Notes: generated by a model not told the origin, from the sequence alone. 64,000 nucleotides of DNA from Erythrocercus mccallii (GCA_013397435.1 VZRG01001065.1:186001-250000); one strand, 5' to 3'; shown: positions 48,401 to 59,989, counted from the first letter of the stretch. Program-made: numbers and translations.

Positions 48401-50877
48401 TGATTTTACCCTGAAGTTAAAGGAGGAGTAATTGCCCATTTATATGGGATTAATAACTGTGTTTGGTTTGCAAACAACTGAATTCAGGAATTGCAGTGCC
48501 TCATTTTATAGAGAGGCCCTGTAACAGCTTCTGGCCTCTGTAATGGCTGCTGTGAAAATTTCTCTCTCTTCATCCTCACTCACATGCCACACACATCCTC
48601 ACTCACAGCACAGATACCCAGCCCCTTTCTTTCTTCTTTTGGGGGAATAGCAGTCCAGGCTTGTTCCTGTTACATGCAGAGCCTTAATGTTCCTTTTTTT
48701 ATGTGGGGAGTAGTGCAGGGACTCACTCAGGAAGAGTGTTAATTTAGCTGTTTCTGCTCCCAAATCTACTTTCAGATCTCACTGGTGGGGGTCATAAAAA
48801 GTAAGCTGCATTTTTTCTCAATCCTTTATTTCTTCTGTACATTATATTGGAAAATTGTCTTTTTTATATACCTGTGTGAGTACTTTGTTGAATGGTGGAT
48901 GTCCTGAATTAAACTGGGATCAGAAATAGTTCTTCCCTTGCTTCTGAATTTACCCAGATGGTCATGGAGCACCTGAAAGAAACAATCTTCTAACATGCTT
49001 TACATCTTTTGATGTTGCAGAGCAGAAGAATCCATATCAGATGATGACAAAAGGAGGTAGGTATTCTGCTCTGCCAGGGCTAGCTTTATCTGCAATAGGC
49101 TGCAGTGAGTTCTGCCACCAGTTACACATCCTTTCTTCCCTCCTCCTGACTCCCACCAACACCAACCAAGCAGAGGAGAAATGAAAAGAGAGGAGGAAAT
49201 CTCACACCGAGTCGAGTATTGATGAATCCACCCAGTCTGTTATCAAGCTGGGGAGGTGGGAACTTTGTGGCAAAAAGAGCACATTATCTCGCAGCTAGGT
49301 GTTGTGCTCGATAAGGGCTGGTGGCCTCTGCCTTCACACCAACATCACCACAGAAGGTGCCATTAGCACTTGTGGGAGATCTCTGCTGGGCTGGAAGTTG
49401 AAGAAAATAAGAGTCTATCATCAAGCAAATTAGAAATTGGCTCAGAATCCCAGGAGCTGGAGGAGGTATGATTAATTCAGTACTTAACGGGGTAGAGCAG
49501 TGTAAAGGGAGCCTCTGCAAGTAACTCCAGGCGCAGTAGAAGCTTTAAGGTCCCAGCTTTTTACCTCCCTTCATCTGTCCCTGCTTTTCATACAGGCTCT
49601 TTGAAGCCAGAAAGTATCCTCTGCAAGTCCATGAAGGGAAGAGGGTTGGGCTATGAAAGTACCTAAGACACTTGTGCTCCTTTCTACTAGCAGTTTTCTC
49701 CGAGTGTGACCCTAAGCAGGGGCAGGCAGGTCGCATTTATTAATGAGGTCAAAGTGCTATTTAATTGTTGCACTTTGTTTGAAGTGTGGTGCTTTAGTGA
49801 TCCCAGTGTTAAACATCAGTGTCAGATTAGCTCTGTCCTCAGCTGGATATACTCAGAAGAAGCTGGGCAGGTGGAGTTTATTGTCACAAGACAGTGGGGA
49901 TGTTGTGATAAATATCAGGAACTTGAGTGAAAAAACCAGCTCCTTTCACAGGGAGAAGTGTCCCAGCTGAGCTCTGACGTGCCTGTAATTGTTTCTCCCC
50001 CAGGAACTATGGTGGGGTGTACGTGGGCCTGCCATCGGATGCGGCTGCCATGGCTCCCAGTCAGACGAAAGCTGCACCCAAAGGTACTGGCAGGTTGTGG
50101 ATTGCATTTCTCCTGCTTTCCGGGATCATTTTTCTAGTGGGGTGTATGTCCTTTAAAAATCAATTATTATTTCAGACAGCTAGCTGGCTAGCTTCAGACA
50201 GACTGGCTAGCCTTGACACCTCTTAAGGCTGTGGGGCTATACTTGTCAAAGGGATTGTTCGCATTTATTTAAAATTTAACATGCTTTTGCAGAAGGATCC
50301 TAGAGCAGATGCTGACAGTGTAGGTACATGGTCTTCTGAACAGCTTCTCTACACTCTAAGTGCTCTATGGATTGAAAGAAAACAAATCCCTGTTAGGACT
50401 AAGAGGCTGTGATAGATGCACTTGCAGAGCCCCAGTGCTATTTTTAGTTTTGAAGGTATTTACTTGCATTGTGGTGAATTCCAGTAATAACAGCTAGCAA
50501 GAGCTTGCTTTCAGGTTTTTTTTCTGTTCTTATGTGAAATCCAGCAGAAGCCATTTCTTTTCCATGTTATATTTTTGAGCAGTGGGAAAAAGCATTAGAT
50601 TTATAGCTATTTAATTGACAAGTCATAAACATATAATTATGAAATAATGTAATATTCTTTTGATTTAACACAAAAAATTGCTGCTGTCGCATATGTACAG
50701 CACAGGGTTTAGTCACTGACTGGTGCTTCCAAAATTTGCTGCAAAACAAGAAAATGAAAAACAGCAACACTATTAACCAAAATAAAAGTAGCTGGTTTTG
50801 GAACAGTACTAACTTAGTTGCATTTTTTTTTTTAAGATTTTAACCATCTTTGTCTTTTGTTTTCTAATTAAGATTAG
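36360..50877 (+). CDS. C12orf75: C12orf75 (OCC-1) orthologue, complete coding region
   Basis: Overexpressed-in-colon-carcinoma-1 family, a small vertebrate protein of unclear molecular function. Exons 36360-36402, 43436-43460, 49021-49056, 50004-50083 and 50873-50877 join into 62 codons plus a stop, with GT-AG introns and matching phases throughout. The product starts MGCGNSTAGGAGGRG, continues KDVAEESISDDDKRRNYGGV, then YVGLPSDAAAMAPSQTKAAP and ends KD. The human protein has 63 residues with the same MGCGNSTA start, EDDKRRNYGGVYVGLPS core and SQTK tail. Gly2 with Ser6 fits an N-myristoylation signal, and Cys3 could be palmitoylated. There is no signal peptide or membrane segment; the middle is acidic then basic. 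Neighbouring APPL2 on the opposite strand matches human synteny. The last exon is the least certain. Confidence 0.93.
36403..43435 (+). other. C12orf75 intron 1 (7.0 kb)
   Basis: GC-rich for the first ~400 bp, including the GGGNN array, then AT-rich. Open frames such as 37138-37551 and 40222-40533 have no recognised homology. No clear transposon was identified. Confidence 0.8.
36423..36460 (+). repeat. (GGGCC/GGGCT)n array, strong G-quadruplex motif
   Basis: Eight GGG runs separated by two-base CC or CT spacers, starting 20 nt inside intron 1. Four such runs suffice for a quadruplex, so the motif is highly redundant. On the transcript it would be present in the pre-mRNA next to the 5' splice site. 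Confidence 0.9.
43436..43460 (+). CDS. C12orf75: C12orf75 coding exon 2 (25-nt micro-exon)
   Basis: Encodes GATGTTKD and part of V across its junctions (phase 1 in, phase 2 out). It follows a strong polypyrimidine tract ending TTTTCTAG and precedes the consensus donor GTAAGT. It corresponds to the AAKDV segment of the human protein. Skipping it would shift the frame. Confidence 0.9.
43461..49020 (+). other. C12orf75 intron 2 (5.6 kb)
   Basis: AT-rich with GC-richer patches near 45340-45600 and 46320-46620. Contains a possible old SINE (about 45440-45545) and a short duplicated CATCCTCACTCACA at 48571 and 48594. No gene was recognised. Confidence 0.78.
45440..45545 (+). repeat. Possible MIR-like ancient SINE fragment
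   Basis: AGGGAAGCTGCTTTGCCCTC, then TGGGCCTGGAGTTTCTCCACC and a GGATGATATGATCTTCC stretch follow the order of the MIR core-to-3' region (gcaagtc..., cctctgggcctcagtttcccca, ...gatgat). Divergence is high and the call rests on memory of the consensus. Confidence 0.35.
49021..49056 (+). CDS. C12orf75: C12orf75 coding exon 3 (36 nt)
   Basis: Completes V and encodes AEESISDDDKR plus AG of the next arginine. The acceptor is GATGTTGCAG and the donor GTAGGT. Phase 2 at both ends and 36 nt long, so it can be skipped without breaking the frame. Matches human TEESITEDDKR. Confidence 0.93.
49057..50003 (+). other. C12orf75 intron 3 (947 bp)
   Basis: Intronic. A segment at about 49205-49310 has a mixed, non-repetitive composition with TTATCAAGC and TTATCTCGC GATA-type sites and might be regulatory. 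No repeat was recognised. Confidence 0.75.
50004..50083 (+). CDS. C12orf75: C12orf75 coding exon 4 (core)
   Basis: Eighty nucleotides complete an R codon and encode NYGGVYVGLPSDAAAMAPSQ then TKAAPK plus one G. The acceptor is TCTCCCCCAG and the donor GTACTG. This is the most conserved part of the family (NYGGVYVGLPS). Confidence 0.95.
50084..50872 (+). other. C12orf75 intron 4 (789 bp)
   Basis: AT-rich intron with a poly-T tract at 50823-50833 feeding an alternative acceptor at 50835-50836. Nothing else was seen. Confidence 0.8.
50873..50877 (+). CDS. C12orf75: C12orf75 coding exon 5, end of coding (KD stop)
   Basis: After acceptor CTAATTAAG the bases AT TAG join the G of exon 4 to give D and a stop, so the protein ends PKD; human ends RKN. 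A second acceptor at 50835-50836, after a longer poly-T tract, would add eleven residues before a TAA at 50869-50871. The downstream acceptor is preferred because it reproduces the human length. The exon continues as 3' UTR. Confidence 0.72.
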
Positions 50878-51530
50878 AAGGAAATAAAGACATCAAGATG
50901 CAAACAGCCTGAGGTACAGTATGTTTTGATTAACATGATTGGCATGTATTTGTTGAACAGAAAAAGGTAGCAATGCTCCCTGTGATGCTCTCAGTTGCTC
51001 TGGGACCCACTAAGTTACATCTCCAGCTGCATCATAACTTCTAAAGGCTGGACCAGGGACCAGTTCTCAGTGGGTGCAGATATAAATTACACAGTAGTAA
51101 AGTTGTCTTGGTGAGAATTGAGCAGCAATTACTTCATTTGGGAGCAAATAAAAATCAAATGTACTTAGTGGTACTCAGACCTCCCATGAGAGATGAGGTA
51201 CATCAGCAGTGCTTAGGTCAGCATCTGCAGAGACAAAGATTTTTCCAGGAATGAGGATTTTGCAGTTAAAAAACACCTCCTTTTTTGGAAGGACCTTGAG
51301 GACCATGGTGTGTCACCCACTAAGTAGTGTATTGGAGCTTTCCCCTTGCTATGGGTGTATCTCTGGGGGCTTCATTTTCCACCAGCTAAAATAGCACATT
51401 GAAGATTTATAGGCTCTATTCTTAAGTGAAGAGTTTTGACTAAGTTAAAAAAAATTCCTTTATAAGTTCATGTCTGCAGAAAAAATAAAAACAAATGAAG
51501 TTTCCATTCAGTACTTGAACTAAATAAACA
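50878..51530 (+). terminator. Candidate 3' UTR and polyadenylation region of C12orf75
   Basis: AATAAA occurs at 50883-50888, 51147-51152, 51484-51489 and 51523-51528. The last two, with adjacent A/T-rich sequence, could end the transcript. A GAG|GTACAG at about 50911 could also act as a donor, making 50873-50911 a short exon spliced to a further 3' UTR exon. The sequence does not decide between these. Confidence 0.4.
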
Positions 51531-52277
51531 TTGACAAATTTTGATAGGGAACTGTTTTGTTGTTTAGCCAGCGAGGAACTGAAAATTACTAAGCTGCCAA
51601 CAATTTCCATAAGAAGCAGAGCCCTTTCCTAATTTAGGTGAAGAGCCAGAAACGGTTTTGACTGGTCCTGGTGCTGGATGCAGGCCTTGTAGAGCAGAAC
51701 ACATATAATAAGTGTCTTTATTATATGAGTGGTTAAAGCTCCAGAACTTTTCTAGGAGCAGTCTTAAACAGGAGGGACTTCAGGTGGTCTTCACAGCTAA
51801 TATCAGTAACCTGGCTGAGATGTCCAAGCTAGAAACACCATCACCCTTGACCTGTCCAAGGCTCAAGCACCATTTTGAGGTTGCAGCTTTCGATCTGTGG
51901 TTTATGAACAGAGTCTGAGTTACTTAGGTCCTTGTTTAGGTGCTTTAGTTGACTGCCTGAGCCTGGATAGAATCAATCACTAGACATTTCTTTGCTATTT
52001 AAATAAGTGTGCTTTGCCTTCATTCATGCAAGATCAGAGCTTAGCTGCTGACTAAAATCTTCCATGGATGAGCAGCTTCAAATCTACAAAGGATCCTCTG
52101 AGCTCCACAAGTTTATGTGTGTGTGTGTGTCTGCAGTTCATGGAACTACAAATCTCTCAGCTTTTAGTGACGACTTAGTTCTCTGGTTTATGTACAGAAT
52201 CTTCCTGTATTGCTTTTCCACTATTGCTTTACCAGTCTACTAAATCTGTTCCTTTGGTTTGTTTTTTTTTTTAACAG

Positions 52278-52412
52278 TCTACTAAGGCCAGTTGCCAGTG
52301 CTTTGGAGAGAGCTGTCTTTGTGCTGAAGATTTTGATATTTACACAGCCTTCTGGAGAGCAGGAGAGATCAGAGCACCAAAAAATCCAAGCTGTTGCAAG
52401 TTCCAACTACGG
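52278..52412 (+). other. Candidate spliced exon (135 nt) of unknown transcript
   Basis: Flanked by a strong acceptor (poly-T ending TTTTTTTTTTAACAG) and a strong donor (ACGG|GTAAAG). It is open in one frame over all 45 codons but encodes nothing I recognise. It could be a 3' UTR exon of C12orf75, part of a downstream lncRNA, or chance. Confidence 0.3.
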
Positions 52413-53045
52413 GTAAAGCTTAAAGTACAGCAAGGAATCACTGTCCTATGAAAGTTGCATTATGGAAACCTCCTGCTGTTCTCCAGTGAAAGATAAAACT
52501 AGTGAACTCATGGTGGATGTTTCTGCACAAGAGCTAACTTTGATGATCTGCAACTTATTTCTCTGTGGCCATATTGCAGATTCCATCCGCTATCAGCTAC
52601 GCTTCATGTATTTTCTCCAACAATTTTTGATAGATTTTATATGGAAAACCATCACTACTGTCCACTCAATACTTTCTATGGTAGGTTCCTGTAAATTAAT
52701 TGTTATTTTACTTCAGAGTAATATATTTGACAAATTTACATCTTTTTGAGAATATTGCAAATTTTAATATTTTTGCTGTGAAATCTTAAGAATAGGATGA
52801 AACAAGCATAAGACTGTAAGGTTATTTATAATTATTACTGTCCCTTTTATACCATGAGACAAATGTTAGTGTTTAATTTTCACCTTGTAAAAAGATATTG
52901 CTCAAGGAAATTGATTCAAATAAGAACTATATACTTCATTGTATTATTTACATCTGTTTATATTTTTCTTTAGCTATATCTCTTTTATAAAGCATTACAT
53001 GTGAAACAACACTAACAAAATGAACTATTATGTGTTCCATTCTGT

Positions 53046-53046
<1 letters not shown>

Positions 53047-53078
<32 letters not shown>
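53047..53078. repeat. (TAA)n microsatellite
   Basis: Nearly eleven perfect TAA units. It lies in the C12orf75 3' flank and is likely polymorphic. Confidence 0.95.
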
Positions 53079-53099
53079 TGTCCTTGCATAAGGATGAAC

Positions 53100-56000
53100 T
53101 GATAGTATTTGCAGAGATAGCGGGACTAAACTCTAGTACTGCATCCTCCTGACCTGTAGAGGATTTTTGATCACTATTAGCGTTTTGTATCTCTGTCTCA
53201 TCTGTAAGCATCTCCAGTATGGCAAATTGAAACAGAATGAGTGTTATTACTACTTTAGCAAATTGTTGAGGTTTTAAAATTTAAGTTAATAGCAATTGTA
53301 AGTTTCACATAGAAAATAAAACAGATTGTGTATTTACAGATGGCTGAATAGATATTTAAATTATTAAAGCCGTTTGCATAATTCTTTAGTCAAACTCTTT
53401 TTAATGGGACTTGAAATGCCATACATTTTAAATAATCAAATAAACAACAAAACCCCCCAATCCGCACCATGTTAATGTATTGCTGTACATTAATGACCAT
53501 TTTTAAAATTAGAAGAAAAAAACCCCAAACCAGAAAATTTGGACATGAAGAAATAAGCTGCCATGAACTATGAAATTCCTGCCCTTTTCTCTGATACCTA
53601 TTACTACCAATGAACTACTAGTGACTATGATTTGCAGTAACTTGCAACTTTCACTTTTAAATAGTGGTAGTTTGATGTGAGGCTTGCAAAAAAAAAAAAA
53701 GTATTTAAAAGTATTCCTTGGTTGTCCTCTTTTAATAATTTGTGACATTATTTATTGCTATTCTCTAGAAATCTGCTACTTGGGTTATCAACGATTTCAG
53801 GCTTCCAGCTCCTGAAGACATACATACATCTCATTCTTAACCATCGACCTCAAGCCAAGATCAAATAAGCTTGAAGATTAAGATGTGGTGTTAAAATATC
53901 TCTCAGTATGAATGAAAGTCTGTAGACTATATCTGCAGAGTCTTGTTCTTGCAAGCCAGGCTAGTGAGGACTCAAGTAGCACTGGGTGATAAACATGCAG
54001 GCTTTTCTCCTACCTGCTTACCCTAGCATGAGGGTATAGTTTCCACTTCACATGTTCCACAAATGGCCAAAATGGTTTGCATAGCACAAGTTTATTTAGT
54101 ACAAAGCAATTAGGCCCATGCCTGACCTGATCACAATTGTCTCTCCCAAAGCAGAAAAACACCAGTCGTCCTAGGATACATCAGTGTTCAGCTTGTTCTC
54201 AAAAAGCCAACAGCAGATGCCAGTAATCAATCTGGTTGTTTATCCACTTCTATCCTACAGTTGCTGGGAAGAATCGTCAAAAAGGTGGACAGGGCTAAAC
54301 TCAAACATCACTTGCTCTGCTACTGACATCTGAAGCCCCGTGTGTGGGTGAGGGAGCAAAGAGGTGATTGCTGATCAACAGCTCCTCGCAGCTGGTGGTG
54401 GGACAGTTGCAAAGGGTGCTTTCCTTCGTTTACGTCATTGCTTGTTTTTCCTGTGCAGAGCTACAGAGAAGCTTGGAGCACTTTGCAGAATTGGTCTTTT
54501 AATGTTTCATTCTCTGAATGTATGGGAGGTACAGTGGTTTCTTAATATTTTTCTTCCTCTGCATCATTGAATCTCAAAAGTTTACTGACCAACTGACAAA
54601 TGTGCAACATCACAGACTGGAACCTCTAAAATAGACATACATTCATTTATGCTATGCGGGCCTGTACCCATCAAACTAAAAAGCTATGGCCATGCCCTTG
54701 TCTTCAATTTGAAGATGCTTGTCTTTTGTTTTACAAAGGATCCATGCATCTAGAAACTGTGTGACAGGATGCTGTATTCTGTCCTGGTCAAATTCCACTT
54801 AGGGAACTGATTTTCTGCTCATGAAAATTCCTCTGTGATGAGCAGCCTTTGTTAATAAAAGTACACGTAATTTCATGGAGAAATGAATGTATCTGCTCTT
54901 TCAAAACTTACAATGTATGGATATTTCTGTTAGGAGGAGGAACAGAAAAGAAACCCTATATGCCAGCTGCCAGCTGTGCATGTGACGGCATCCTTGGAGA
55001 ATATTTAGGCACTCAAATGATGGTTCAATGGGAGAACTGAGAACAGAACACAAGGAGCCATTGAATGACAGAGTTCTTATTAAGGAATATACTTTGGTTT
55101 TGTCGAAACATCATGAATTACCATTTGTGAAAAATAAACATTTAAATTTTGGGGCTGTAATACCATTTTCCTTGCAGTGGTTACTGTTTTTCCAGCCAGA
55201 GCTGAGGAGCCAGTGAAAATAATTCAGCAAAGGGTGGATTTAGGCTTTATAATCTCAAAATCCCTGGTCTGAGATTCTTAGGCAGCCCAGAAATATTATG
55301 CTTGAATTCATGAATCTTGAAAAATTCTGGAGTAGGAAAGCATAAGATTGAAACTACAGTTTGTGACCAGCTGAAAAACATTCAAAATATCTTGTATTGC
55401 AAGTTTTGATCTCATATAAACTATTTCACCTCAAAGACAGCTTCTCTTTTGAATTATGCTAATGAGAGAGTGCATTTATTTTGCTTTCTTCTTAATACAG
55501 GACCTGTAGCTTTGTTGTAAGGGCCCAACTTCTCCGTTTCTGGATAGTCCAGACAGAAATACTGCCTGTCTTTTATATGCCATACACATCCTAGTGTAGT
55601 TCAGGTGATGTGACAACTCTAAACCTCTGTGTTGTTCAAGGGTTGAATCTTGTCACTAAGAGAATTGCAGAAGACCTGGTAAAAGCCAGTGTAAGCTCAG
55701 AACTTCATTCACTAGAAATTAAATCCTTTCCTAGCAAAGAGTCCACACAAGGCTGAAGCTGCAGAAAATCATAAAGGTGAAATTTGTGTCTAATGAACAC
55801 AAAGCACTAATTTACTTGTTTTCATCCTGCATGTCTGGCAGAGGAGACTCTGCTGTATGGGACTATGGTTGAAATGGCATCACTATTCCCTGTCACCCAC
55901 ACAAGTCTAGCAATTCTCAATAATCATGCTTCCCAAGCAGTCAGTGAGTCACTGCTGATCTGTTTTCTGCAAAGTAGACCTCTGTTTGGTTCCCATGGTG

Positions 56001-59000
56001 ATCAGAAGTGACAATTATTACGGGCTGCTACTACAATTTCTCAGTTGTGTGTGCCCACTAAAAGAAGCTCTTACCTGGTTATAGTCCCTGGGTATTTTGC
56101 AGTACTTCATCATTGATTCCTATGGACAGCAATTTAAATGCTTCAAGTGAATTGGCTTTGTGGAGAACAGCCTGAAGGAGGGGATTTTGGGGAGCATTTT
56201 TGTTTTGCAATGTATTTAGAACAAGATGAAGAAAATAAGAACTCTACTGTAAACTTTCCATAGAGCAATGGTGTTCCAGTATTGCAGGAAATCTTTTGAG
56301 GCTGAGCTAAATGATTCAACCCTTGTTTTAGAGACAATCAAGCATAGAACTTAGGTTTATCATGATAGGAGCTATTTCATTTTACCTGATCTGACAATTT
56401 TTGCTGTAACTGTGGGGTTTTCAAACATAGAAGTGTTTCCCAGACAGCAGAAATCTGTCACCCCTATTGTGGGACCTTCTGTGTACTGCTCACTATCTGG
56501 TCACTATTAAAATACTTATAGCTGAAGATAGGACTCAGCCCATGAACCAGATCATTTTGTGGAGTGCAGTGGAACTCTCATTAGCATAACTGTATTGAGA
56601 AAAGAATTTAAAGGATACCACAGGATGAAGCCTGGATAAAAGAGGGTTTTGTGTGCCAGAAAGGAGAAAACACATAGGAGAATGAGGATTATTATGCAGT
56701 GAAGACAGATGTAGACATAGGTTAGGAACAGAAAATGACGTAAAAAAGGAAATACCTTAATTAAGTATCCGCTGCATTTCTCCTTGATTTTAATCTCTAG
56801 AAAATAGAGCAAGATGTAGACAACTGCCGAATTGTTTTAAGACTGAAGAGAAATGGGAGTTGGCTTATCAGGTCTTTCCAACCCTCAGATGTCTGAGACT
56901 GCAACCCTTTAAGGAAATAACTTGTCTCGTTTTTATTTGCTTGATGTCCAGTGTAATGAGCCCATGCACCTTAAAGGTCCTTTTGGGTGTTACCAGGATA
57001 TATTAATATCCTGCTGTCTCTTTCAAAATTTCTGTTGGTGTTTCCCTTAGTTTATGTCTCTCTATGCAGACTGAGAAAATACCCAAGATGTAAAAACAAT
57101 TAACAGGAGTAGTATAAGAATAGGTTAGAAAACATGCAAGAAGGAAGCCAGAGTTTAATCTGAAAAACAGTGTAGGGATAGAACCTAAGCTTTGGTTTAT
57201 GCCATTTACTGATGTAACTAATGAATCACTGTGCAAGTGATTAGTTTGAGTCACAGCACCTTATTGGTACTCTAGAATTGTCTGTCCACTCACAGAATTT
57301 TGTGTCTGGTCTTTGATTCCTATGTTAGAGGACATAGCAGTAATGTGAAATACTAAATTCCACACTTCACCTTTGTTGCCCACTTTTTGTGTTTGCTGAA
57401 TCTCAGTGTTGTCTGCAGGATGGCTTCATCTCCATAAAAGCTGAGGTTGTGATTCAGAATGACAGTTAATTAGAAGCAAGTCATGTTTGATAACAGTTTT
57501 GTGGGGGATACCAGACTGCTGGAAAATGCAAGACTTCGTTGCAGTTAGGGAGGTATTCAAACTTTGGAGAGTCCACACCGCGTCACTATCAAACTTTACC
57601 TGGCAGTATGCAAACATAAAACCACACACATAAACAAAATTAGGGAGGTAACACACACCTTCAAGCTTTTATCTAATATCATGTTTATGGTTATATATTA
57701 CTGGAGCTTGACTGTAATCTAGAGCTGTGAATATTTACCTTACCTACAGCTAGGTTTGCATTCCCCAAAGGATATTGCTGTGAGGAAGCCTTGGAAAGAC
57801 TCCTACTACATGGTGTGATTGTAGGAACCTCACATGCTTATGAGAAATAAACCAATAGACTTTCTCTAAAATTAAAAGGTTTAATCAGATCATTATGTAT
57901 AAATAATATCAACTTGATCAAACTCCAAGTATTTGGTTATTAAAACAATGTACTTCATATTTGAAGTGTCACATGAAATCAGCTGCCTGCTTCTTTTGCC
58001 TCTTCCAAAGTAAGAGTTACCTTAATACATAAATAAATAATTAAATTCTTTTGGTTTTACAAGGAACTGCTTCAGATCATCAGAGAGCAACAAACCACTT
58101 TTGGCAAGGAATTAATTTCTAGTAAGGAAACTGCCAGCCAGGAGAGACAGAGGTTTTATAAATTCCTAATTATTTTAATAAGATTAATAATAGTTGGAGA
58201 ATTTACACAGCACTGTTAAACAGGCTCTTTAGCCTTTGTTTAAGACATCATTGCTTGTGTAAGCATTGCTTCCTGAGAAACCCAAGATTTTCAGTGAAAA
58301 GGACCCTGAAAATCACTACTTGAAAAATAAAAGTTTTGATTTATGATAATATTTTCTCAAGAGCAGCATTATATTTTTCTCCTTGAATTTAAAGAAGAAG
58401 CCAAATTCTCCTTGGAGGCAGTGAGTAAACAGTCTACCTCTCCTTGCCTGCAAACAGTCACAGACAATTCTCATTCAGAGGTACAAGAAAAAAGATAACT
58501 AGTAGTAGGAACATATATGTTCATACACTTGAAATTAATCCAAATCTTTAAAAATTGGTGTAGATTAGAATAGATTTCATGCTTTCTCCTTTCAAGTATT
58601 TTCAATAAAACATACTTTTTTTTTCTTGTTGGTTAAAATAGTCTGCAGCAAAAATATTTCTTCCTTGTTTGTTGCAAGAATATATAATTCTTTATAATTT
58701 TCATCACTTCTTGCACTATTTCTCATTTTTATCTAGAGTTCAACTTCTGGCATAGAAAACCTCTGCCACAGACTATGTTTTCCCAAAGGGCTGGACTCAC
58801 ACCTCTGCTCAGCTGAGCATTCCAAGTATGTGCTGCTGGAGATTTTATCCTGAACATTTCACTACTCATTTGACTACTAGTCATTGTCAGCTTCAGTTGA
58901 AACAGGGACAACGTTTCCTGATTGTTCTCCAGGAGGAGCATTTACTGCATGTATGACTGTGCCATCTTGAGATTTGTACTGGCACAATTTGAGGAGTCTT

Positions 59001-59050
59001 CATTATCCATGAGGGTATTGAAACCTCATCTTGGCTCCTGAATGACACCT
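53100..59050. other. Gene-free 3' flank
   Basis: AT-rich sequence without a supportable gene. Short open frames here are of the length expected by chance. The stretch 57850-58280 is homogeneous AT-rich sequence with many TAATTA-like sites and no repeat signature; a conserved noncoding element is possible but untested. Confidence 0.7.
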
Positions 59051-59053
59051 ACT

Positions 59054-59614
59054 TGACACAGTTTAGCCCCAACCAACATGCCCATGCAGCTACTCTCTCA
59101 CTCCTCCCTAGTGGGATGGGAGAGAAAACTGAAAAAGTGAGATAACTTGTGGATTGAGATAAAGCAAAAGCTTCACACACAGCCAAAGCAAATAAGGAAT
59201 TCATTTGCCACTTCCCATGGGCAGGCAGGTGTTCAGCAATCCTGAGGAAAGCAGGGCTCTGGCATACAAAAAATTGACTTGGGAAGACAAATACCATCAC
59301 TCTGAAAGACCTCCCCTTCGTTCTTCTTCCCCCAGCTTTATATGCTGAGCTTTATATGCAGGTATGGAATGTCCCTTAGGTCAGTGGGGGTCAACTGTCC
59401 TGGCTGTGTCCCCACCCAGCTTCTTTTGAGCCCTCAGACCACCTGCTGGTTGGATGGTGAGAGGCAGAGATGGCATTGATTCTGTGTAAGCCCCGCTCAG
59501 CAATAATGAAAACGTCCTTGAGTTACTAACACTGTTTCCAGCAAAAACCTATGAAAACACAGCCACATCTGAGCTACTCTAAAGAAAATAAACTCTTAAC
59601 CCAGCCAACAGCAG
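59054..59614 (-). mobile_element. Solo LTR of an avian endogenous retrovirus
   Basis: About 560 bp, minus orientation. The 3' LTR end is at the left: TGACACAGTTTAGCCCCAAC, then the CTCACTCCTCCCTAGTGGGA and GTGGATTGAGATAAAGC blocks. Further right come CACTTCCCATGGGCAGGCAG, a doubled GCTTTATATGC TATA region near 59336-59361, GGAATGTCCC, ATTGATTCTGTGTAAGC and CCCAGCCAACAGCAGCA at the 5' LTR end. These are landmarks of a widespread avian LTR related to the one at 6416. No internal retroviral genes adjoin it. Outer boundaries are accurate to a few bases; I could not identify a target duplication. Confidence 0.85.
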
Positions 59615-59989
59615 CAAGCTCCTTCAAATTTTGTGTTACAACGTTGGAAAGCACAAAATGGTGGGATAGTGTCTCCATCACATTTCAGTTTGTGCAGTGA
59701 TGTGCATAACAAGAATAAGCTTTACTGGTAAATTAGTTGGATAGATGACTTGACCACATTTCAGAATCTCTTTGGAGTGGCTTGAAATGATGACAATAGG
59801 AGCAATATAAGGAATCAGTATCACAAGTACCCGTATTAAACATTGCAAATGCTAGCAGTATCCGGTGTTCTGTCATGGCAATCCTGCAAAAATTTCACCT
59901 GTACACCCCTGTAGATAGTAAGGGAAATTACTCCCAATAGAGTTTTTACCCTAGAAATAAGTTCCTCACAGTGGCTGATCCGTGGGTTT

